Assembly: GCA_015492195.1 (NCBI GenBank) | Contig: WGFP01000241.1 | Coordinates: 1 to 9,856, forward strand | DNA length: 9,856 nucleotides | Direction: 5' to 3' | DNA from: Acidiferrobacterales bacterium | Lineage (GTDB): Bacteria; Pseudomonadota; Gammaproteobacteria; Acidiferrobacterales; Sulfurifustaceae | Shown here: piece by piece, positions 6,112 to 9,856 of the stretch | How positions within the stretch are numbered: position 1 is the stretch's first letter | Layout: every line of letters starts with the position of its first letter | Notes under the pieces: generated by a model | Database searches by the model: none | What the model was told of the DNA's origin: nothing | The model's input: the letters and a program-made list of their open reading frames with translations, nothing else | Made by a program: the position numbers and the translations under genes

Positions 6112-7290
6112 CTACATGCGCGTGCTCAATTCGGCTTCCGCCTGAACCTTGGCCCGGAGCAGTTCCTCGCCGATCGTGGACCAACGCGCCTTTTTTTCGG
6201 AGATGATCCCGGATAGCTTTTTCGAGTACTTGATGTACGTGTTTGTTTCCTCGTCGGTCAACGTCTCGGCGGTGCGCTCAAGAAAGGGAATCAGCCCCTC
6301 TATTTTCTTTAGTTTGTTCCGCTTCGCCATGATGTCCCGGTCTTCCTCCTTGGCCTCGAAATAGGCTTCGGTGTTGTCGATCATGGTTTCGATGGCCTTG
6401 TTCAGATTGTTGAAATCAAGACCGAACATGCCATAGGAATGTTGATATAACTTGAATAACTCAAGAACGGCGTCTTTCACTTGTAACAGTCGCGGGTGTT
6501 TGCGCAAGGCGCCGGAAAAAAGCCTGTAAACGTCTTCGTATTGTTCCCCCGGATTCGCAGTTGAGTCGTTGTTCTGTTCGCGCATGGCCGGGTTCATGGC
6601 CATCTGGCACATGGCCTTGATTTCCGCCAAGCGCCCATGGATTTCCTGCTCCATGTTGCGTGATTCCCGCATGGCGTATTTGAGGTTGGATTCCGTTTCT
6701 CCGTAGTCAAACGACGCGACGATTTCTTCTTTGATCTTGGTTTCGATCTCGCCGTGGGTTTTTGAGCCGAGCGAACCGGAGAGCCGCTGTTTGAGGCGCT
6801 CCCTGGCTTCCCGCGCAATCTGGTACATGCTGTTGTAGCGCGCCTCTTTTTCCTTCAGCTCCAGATATTCCTGAATGTCTCTTGAGTAGGTCTCGATTTT
6901 CTGCAGAAAGGCCTGGGAGAAAGACATAAACGGCCCCATAAAGTCGGTGTTCTCTTCAGCCGTCACCTTGAAGCGTTCAAGGTATTGCCGCAGGGCGGCG
7001 ATTTTGCCGTCAACCACCAGCACGCATTTGGAAATCCCCGTCAGAATGCCGGAGATGTTGGCGAAGGACTGATGAATATTGCGCGTGGTTTTCAGGATGT
7101 CTATCAATTTGCGCAGCATGGTTTCTTCGCCGCTGGTTCGGAGGAACAGGGCCTGTAGACTTTTTTTCGCGTCTTCCAGTTGTTCCCGCGGCAGCAGGGC
7201 GTGTTCCTCGATGAAATAGAGCGCCGTCATCGAGACCAGCGCTTCCCGTTGCTGGGCGTCAATGGCTTGATTGTTTGAGGCGTGCTTCAT
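6112..7290 (-). CDS. Soluble coiled-coil protein of unknown function
   Basis: I do not recognise this family. The 392-residue product is highly charged and almost wholly helical by composition. It has no signal peptide or membrane segment and no catalytic motif I can name. Three parts can be seen: a helical N-terminal region with LYFIEEHALLPREQLEDAKKSLQALF (about 25-50); a central, long Glu/Lys/Arg-rich region (about 110-230) with heptad-like spacing; and, after a polar Asn/Ser/Pro linker (NNDSTANPGEQ, about 240-250), a C-terminal helical region with HPRLLQVKDAVLELFKLY and further coiled coil to the end. A structural or scaffold role is possible, but nothing proves it. The ATG at 7290 is the first in the frame and has no strong ribosome binding site. 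The gene is divergent from a small Arg-rich gene, with a palindromic promoter-like element between them at 7381-7410. Confidence 0.72.
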   Translation of the reverse strand: MKHASNNQAIDAQQREALVSMTALYFIEEHALLPREQLEDAKKSLQALFLRTSGEETMLRKLIDILKTTRNIHQSFANISGILTGISKCVLVVDGKIAALRQYLERFKVTAEENTDFMGPFMSFSQAFLQKIETYSRDIQEYLELKEKEARYNSMYQIAREARERLKQRLSGSLGSKTHGEIETKIKEEIVASFDYGETESNLKYAMRESRNMEQEIHGRLAEIKAMCQMAMNPAMREQNNDSTANPGEQYEDVYRLFSGALRKHPRLLQVKDAVLELFKLYQHSYGMFGLDFNNLNKAIETMIDNTEAYFEAKEEDRDIMAKRNKLKKIEGLIPFLERTAETLTDEETNTYIKYSKKLSGIISEKKARWSTIGEELLRAKVQAEAELSTRM

Positions 7291-7380
7291 GGCATCCGTG
7301 TTCAGGGAACGGCAAAATGGTTGTCCATAATCATTTTGTGGCTTGATTAAACCACGGTTTTGGTCTGCGTACCGAAGGGC

Positions 7381-7410
7381 TTGATTTTAAATAATATAGC
7401 ATAAAATCAA
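7381..7410. promoter_or_regulatory. AT-rich inverted repeat, candidate bidirectional promoter or operator
   Basis: TTGATTTTA (7381-7389) and TAAAATCAA (7402-7410) are perfect complements around a 12-base AT-rich spacer. Because of the symmetry, each strand reads TTGATT, 15 bases, TAAAAT, which resembles a sigma-70 -35/-10 pair with short spacing. It lies about midway between the divergent starts at 7290 (minus) and 7505 (plus), so it could drive or control both. Confidence 0.5.
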
Positions 7411-7504
7411 TCTCTTATCTTTAGTAGCAGCGTGCCCGGCATTTGTTCAACTCCCCCCGGGTTTCATGATAGCTTATGTCGGGACACCAGGAGGGGGAGG
7501 AGCC

Positions 7505-7696
7505 ATGCAACAAAATAAACCCATAGCGTTTGGATACAACGGCGTTGAACGGCGCCGGGCGGAGCGGCGAAACGGCGGCGACCGCCGTTCCATGATCCGG
7601 TGGGAACCGCAGCTCCGCGATCGCCGGAATCGCAGCATCTGGGCGGATCGCCGTAAATTCTCAAGGGGCATCTGGGGGGCCGCCTACCGGCGGTGA
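7505..7696 (+). CDS. Small arginine-rich protein of unknown function
   Basis: A 63-residue, very basic protein with 17 arginines. It contains repeated RR blocks in the pattern ERRRAERRNGGDRRS (about 15-29) and RDRRNRSIWADRRK (about 38-51), spaced by acidic residues and Trp. Proteins with this ERR/DRR repeat style are widespread and uncharacterised; nucleic-acid or acidic-surface binding would fit the charge but is only inferred. The ATG at 7505 is supported by a strong GGAGG-type site about 4-5 bases upstream. An ATG at 7466 would read through that site and is less likely. It is divergent from the coiled-coil gene and precedes htpX by 125 bases, but htpX has its own promoter. Confidence 0.6.
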   Translation: MQQNKPIAFGYNGVERRRAERRNGGDRRSMIRWEPQLRDRRNRSIWADRRKFSRGIWGAAYRR

Positions 7697-7740
7697 CGCC
7701 GCACTTCGGCCTCAGGTAAAATGACCCCCGGCTTTCGGCA

Positions 7741-7768
7741 TTGAACTTTAAGAACGCGGACCCCATCT
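7741..7768 (+). promoter_or_regulatory. Sigma-32 (RpoH) heat-shock promoter of htpX
   Basis: TTGAAC (7741-7746), a 14-base spacer and CCCCATCT (7761-7768) match the RpoH consensus TTGAAA-N(11-16)-CCCCATNT at nearly every position. Transcription would begin near 7775, leaving a leader of about 47 bases before the htpX ATG. E. coli htpX is a known heat-shock gene, so site and target agree. Confidence 0.8.
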
Positions 7769-7821
7769 AAACGTGGTTGAAAAACCCTATTTCGAGTTTA
7801 CAGCATCGGAGAATTTGATTT

Positions 7822-8706
7822 ATGAAACGCATTTTTCTGTTTCTGGCCACTAACATCGCGATTATCGTCGTGCTCAGCATCGTCCTGAACGTGCTGGGCG
7901 TGGATACCCTGCTCGACAAAGAGGGCATCAACCTGGATATCCAGGCCCTGTTGATCTTCGCCGCTATCTTCGGCTTCGGCGGCTCGTTCATTTCGCTGGC
8001 CATATCGAAGTGGATGGCCAAGCGCATGACCGGAGCGCAAGTCATCGGCCAGCCGTCGAACGCCACCGAGGCCTGGCTGGTGGAAACCGTGCGCCGGCTG
8101 GCCAGACAGGCCGGCATCGGCATGCCGGAAGTGGCGGTTTACCACTCGCCGGACATGAATGCCTTCGCCACCGGCATGAGGCGCAACAACGCCCTGGTCG
8201 CGGTGAGCACCGGCCTGCTGCAGTCCATGAACCGGGACGAAGCGGAAGCGGTGCTAGGTCATGAGATCAGCCATATCGCCAACGGCGACATGGTGACGCT
8301 GACCCTGATTCAAGGGGTGATCAATACGTTTGTGATTTTCCTGTCCCGCGTGATCGGTCACGTCGTGGACCGGGTGGTGTTCAAGACCGAGCGGGGTTAC
8401 GGCCCGGCCTATTTGATCACGGTCATCATCTCCCAGATCGTCCTGGCGATTCTGGCGAGCATGATTGTCTTGTGGTTCAGCCGTCAACGCGAATTTCGCG
8501 CTGACGCCGGCGGTGCCCGACTCACCGGCAGGGAGAAGATGATCGCTGCACTCGAACGGCTGAAACAGGCCCATGAGCCGCCGCAACTCCCGGATCAGAT
8601 GGCGGCCTTCGGCATTTTCGGAATGCCGAAAAGCGGCCTGAAACGCCTGTTCATGTCCCACCCGCCGCTGGAAGAGCGGATCGCCGCCCTGCGGGCGCGT
8701 CAATAA
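7822..8706 (+). CDS. htpX: Membrane zinc metalloprotease HtpX
   Basis: HtpX is an inner-membrane M48 protease that degrades misfolded membrane proteins, working alongside FtsH. The 294-residue product has the standard length and layout: two N-terminal membrane segments (about 4-25 and 40-62), a cytoplasmic catalytic part with HEISH (His147, Glu148, His151) followed by NGDMVTLTLIQG, two further hydrophobic stretches (about 158-178 and 196-219), then REFRADAGGARLTG, where Glu224 is the expected third zinc ligand. The C-terminus has the family's FMSHPPLEERIAALR ending. The ATG at 7822 has GGAG ten bases upstream. Regulation by heat shock is indicated by the sigma-32 promoter at 7741-7768. It is a single-gene unit closed by the terminator at 8730-8761. 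Confidence 0.96.
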   Translation: MKRIFLFLATNIAIIVVLSIVLNVLGVDTLLDKEGINLDIQALLIFAAIFGFGGSFISLAISKWMAKRMTGAQVIGQPSNATEAWLVETVRRLARQAGIGMPEVAVYHSPDMNAFATGMRRNNALVAVSTGLLQSMNRDEAEAVLGHEISHIANGDMVTLTLIQGVINTFVIFLSRVIGHVVDRVVFKTERGYGPAYLITVIISQIVLAILASMIVLWFSRQREFRADAGGARLTGREKMIAALERLKQAHEPPQLPDQMAAFGIFGMPKSGLKRLFMSHPPLEERIAALRARQ

Positions 8707-8729
8707 ATTACGGCCGACCGATTCAAATG

Positions 8730-8761
8730 CCCGTAGCGCCGGCTCGCGCTACGGGTTTTTT
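8730..8761 (+). terminator. Rho-independent terminator of htpX
   Basis: A perfect 10-bp stem, CCCGTAGCGC with GCGCTACGGG, with a 6-base loop, followed directly by six T's. It starts 24 bases after the htpX stop. The right arm and T-run also encode the last codons and stop of the convergent SRAP-like gene. The minus strand has no T-run after the stem. Confidence 0.93.
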
Positions 8762-9198
8762 GTTGCGGCGAGGGTTGGCGAAGATTTCCGGGCGACCAGC
8801 CGCGGCCAGCGGTCGTGGATGTGGGGGAACTCGGGCGGCGTTTGCACCGTGACCACGTAAACCCTGCTGTCATCGTTGATGCTCGCCACCAGCCCCTGAA
8901 TCATTTCCGACGCCGGCACCTCGAACCAGTGCGAGACACGGCGGTCGTCTTTTTCCATGAAGCGCAAGGCGGGAATCAGCACGGGCCGGGGATGGTATTT
9001 TTCCCACTTTCCGGCCTGGATGGATTCAAGCCGCGCCCAGCCGCCCTGCGGCAGCGGCACCGACTCCGTCTCGCGCCGGCCCCACGGAAGCCACGTCACG
9101 TCGCCGGACTTGCGCCTTACCGGCAGCGCGGCCTTGGGGTTGGGGAAGTAGATGCGCAGAATTCTGCCACCCTCTTTGTATTCGATCCCCCCGCACAT
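8749..9198 (-). CDS. Divergent SRAP-like (YedK/HMCES-type) protein
   Basis: SRAP proteins form a covalent link between their N-terminal Cys2 and abasic sites in single-stranded DNA. This 149-residue product begins MCGG, so Cys2 would be exposed after Met removal. Key marks line up in order with the family: WARLESI (about 54-60) where SRAP has NAR-E-T, RPVLIPALRFMEKD (about 71-84) where SRAP has the proline-rich segment and FYEW (Glu82 at the catalytic Glu place), a SHWFEV strand, and IHDRWPRLV (about 127-135) where SRAP has H-RMP (His128). It is much shorter than YedK (about 220 residues), and the usual Asn of NAR is Trp54. The family call is inferred from motif order, not a search. There is no signal peptide. 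The ATG at 9198 is fixed by the MCGG start. Its last codons lie in the htpX terminator. Confidence 0.6.
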   Translation of the reverse strand: MCGGIEYKEGGRILRIYFPNPKAALPVRRKSGDVTWLPWGRRETESVPLPQGGWARLESIQAGKWEKYHPRPVLIPALRFMEKDDRRVSHWFEVPASEMIQGLVASINDDSRVYVVTVQTPPEFPHIHDRWPRLVARKSSPTLAATKNP

Positions 9199-9260
9199 GC
9201 CGCTATTTTAGGTGTACCCATAAAAATTAAAAACAAGGGAGGCTCTGATTAATTTCTCAA

Positions 9261-9333
9261 CCGTCATTCCGGCGAAGGCCGGAATCCATAATAAAGATCA
9301 GAGATCTGGATACCGGATCAAGTCCGGCATGAC
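9261..9333. repeat. Dispersed palindromic repeat (REP/MITE-like)
   Basis: The first half contains ATTCCGGC, GAAG, GCCGGAAT (perfect 8-bp hairpin, 9266-9285). The second contains CCGGA, TCAAG, TCCGG (9313-9327). The ends pair as GTCAT (9263-9267) and ATGAC (9329-9333), inner TCCA and TGGA also pair, and the centre is AGATC/GATCT around three bases. This is the well-known pattern of short palindromic repeats scattered between proteobacterial genes, with GTCATTCC...GGAATCCA and GGATC.AG.CCGG.ATGAC halves. Only one copy is in the window, and it has no coding capacity. Confidence 0.75.
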
Positions 9334-9459
9334 AAATTGATCGGAGCTTCCCAAGGGTTTTCAGGGCGAAAAACCATACAAAGAAATGAAAGGAGCAACT
9401 ATTTACCCGATTCCGGGTCGATAGATAGACTGCCCGAACCACGCCCCCAGAGGAAATGG

Positions 9460-9856
9460 ATGCTGATTAAAAAACCCGACGATATCCGGCCTTCGGAAAT
9501 CACGGACAAAGACGTTTATGCCGAGCGTCGGCGTTTTTTGCGCGGGGCGACCTTGACGGCGGCGCTCGCCGCGACACCGGGTTTGTTGCCCGCTCAGGCG
9601 CACGCCGGCAAGAAACTGCCGAACGTGCGCAAAGGACCGTTCGCGACCGACGAGAAGCCGACTTCCTATCAGAACGTGACGCGGTACAACAATTTTTATG
9701 AATTCGGCACGGGCAAGGGGGACCCCGCCAAGTACGCCAAGGATTTCAAAACCCGACCCTGGACCGTGGCGGTGGAAGGCGAGGTCGCAAAACCCGCCGT
9801 GTACCATCTGGAAGATCTGATCAAACCCCATGCGTTGGAAGAGCGCATCTACCGCC
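9460..9856 (+). CDS. msrP: Protein-methionine-sulfoxide reductase catalytic subunit MsrP (5' part)
   Basis: MsrP (formerly YedY) is a periplasmic molybdopterin enzyme that reduces oxidised methionines in envelope proteins, taking electrons from the quinone pool through the membrane haem protein MsrQ. The visible 132 residues begin MLIKKPDDIRPSEITDKDVY and carry a Tat signal: RRRFLRG (23-29), a hydrophobic stretch, and a likely cut after AHA (about 49). The mature part shows the family marks YNNFYEFGTGKGDPA, DFKTRPWTVAVEGEV and LEERIYR. The window ends just where family members continue with the molybdenum-ligand cysteine (MRCVE), so the active site is outside. The ATG at 9460 is supported by AGAGGA about five bases upstream. 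An ATG four bases earlier is out of frame and stops at once. msrQ would be expected next, but cannot be seen. Confidence 0.95.
   Translation, partial: MLIKKPDDIRPSEITDKDVYAERRRFLRGATLTAALAATPGLLPAQAHAGKKLPNVRKGPFATDEKPTSYQNVTRYNNFYEFGTGKGDPAKYAKDFKTRPWTVAVEGEVAKPAVYHLEDLIKPHALEERIYR

Noticed and set aside
6105..6126. Direct repeat GCGCGTGCT spaced by 4 bases at the end of the coiled-coil gene
   Set aside because: It is too short and GC-rich to stand out from chance, and the second copy is coding sequence.
8254..8703. Minus-strand frame of 149 codons
   Set aside because: Shadow of the htpX coding sequence.
9356..9375. GGTTTT/AAAACC inverted repeat before msrP
   Set aside because: Weak AT-rich stem with no T-run or regulator pattern; likely chance.
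9403..9831. Minus-strand frame of 142 codons
   Set aside because: It is antisense to msrP, whose Tat signal and conserved motifs are clear.
1..9856. tRNA, rRNA, CRISPR array, integrase or transposase genes
   Set aside because: Looked for on both strands; none seen.

Overview
The window reads as chromosomal, gene-dense, moderately GC-rich DNA from a free-living proteobacterium, most likely a gammaproteobacterium. The reasons are the htpX gene behind an RpoH-type promoter, a Tat-exported MsrP, a DUF3391/HD-GYP protein, a PA0069-type radical SAM protein, dodecin, and an FNR/ANR-type box. The finer lineage, perhaps a sulfur- or nitrogen-metabolising group, is only a guess. I see no phage, plasmid, CRISPR, tRNA or rRNA features, and no obvious multi-gene defence or biosynthetic cluster.

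Left part (1-3640). A small exported protein of unknown function lies on the minus strand. It is divergent from an endonuclease V gene that carries a one-base frameshift in an A6 run. That gene converges, with a 4-base stop overlap, on a 2H phosphoesterase gene. Divergent from the phosphoesterase is a likely two-gene unit: YjbQ (UPF0047, secondary thiamine-phosphate synthase family) and a PA0069/Rv2578c-type radical SAM protein. Nucleic-acid repair or modification is a loose theme here.

Middle (3640-6110). Between the convergent ends of the radical SAM gene and an HD-GYP gene there is no protein gene. There is, however, a near-perfect FNR/ANR/DNR-type box followed within about 120 bases by a large GC-rich hairpin and seven T's. 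This looks like a short regulated non-coding RNA and is the most interesting regulatory signal in the window. The HD-GYP protein (DUF3391 plus HD-GYP, probably cyclic-di-GMP turnover) has GYV in place of GYP. A 350-base gap then precedes dodecin and a DUF2007/zinc-ribbon protein, which look co-transcribed.

Right part (6110-9856). A 392-residue soluble coiled-coil protein of unknown function is divergent from a 63-residue Arg-rich protein. The gap between them holds a perfect AT-rich inverted repeat that could act as a symmetric bidirectional promoter or operator. Next come the membrane protease gene htpX with a convincing sigma-32 promoter and a strong terminator, a divergent SRAP-like (YedK/HMCES-type) protein whose last codons lie inside that terminator, and a 71-base dispersed palindromic repeat. 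The window ends inside msrP, two codons before its expected molybdenum-ligand cysteine. HtpX (membrane protein quality control), MsrP (periplasmic methionine repair) and the SRAP-like protein (abasic-site handling) together give this end a stress-repair character, although they are not one operon.
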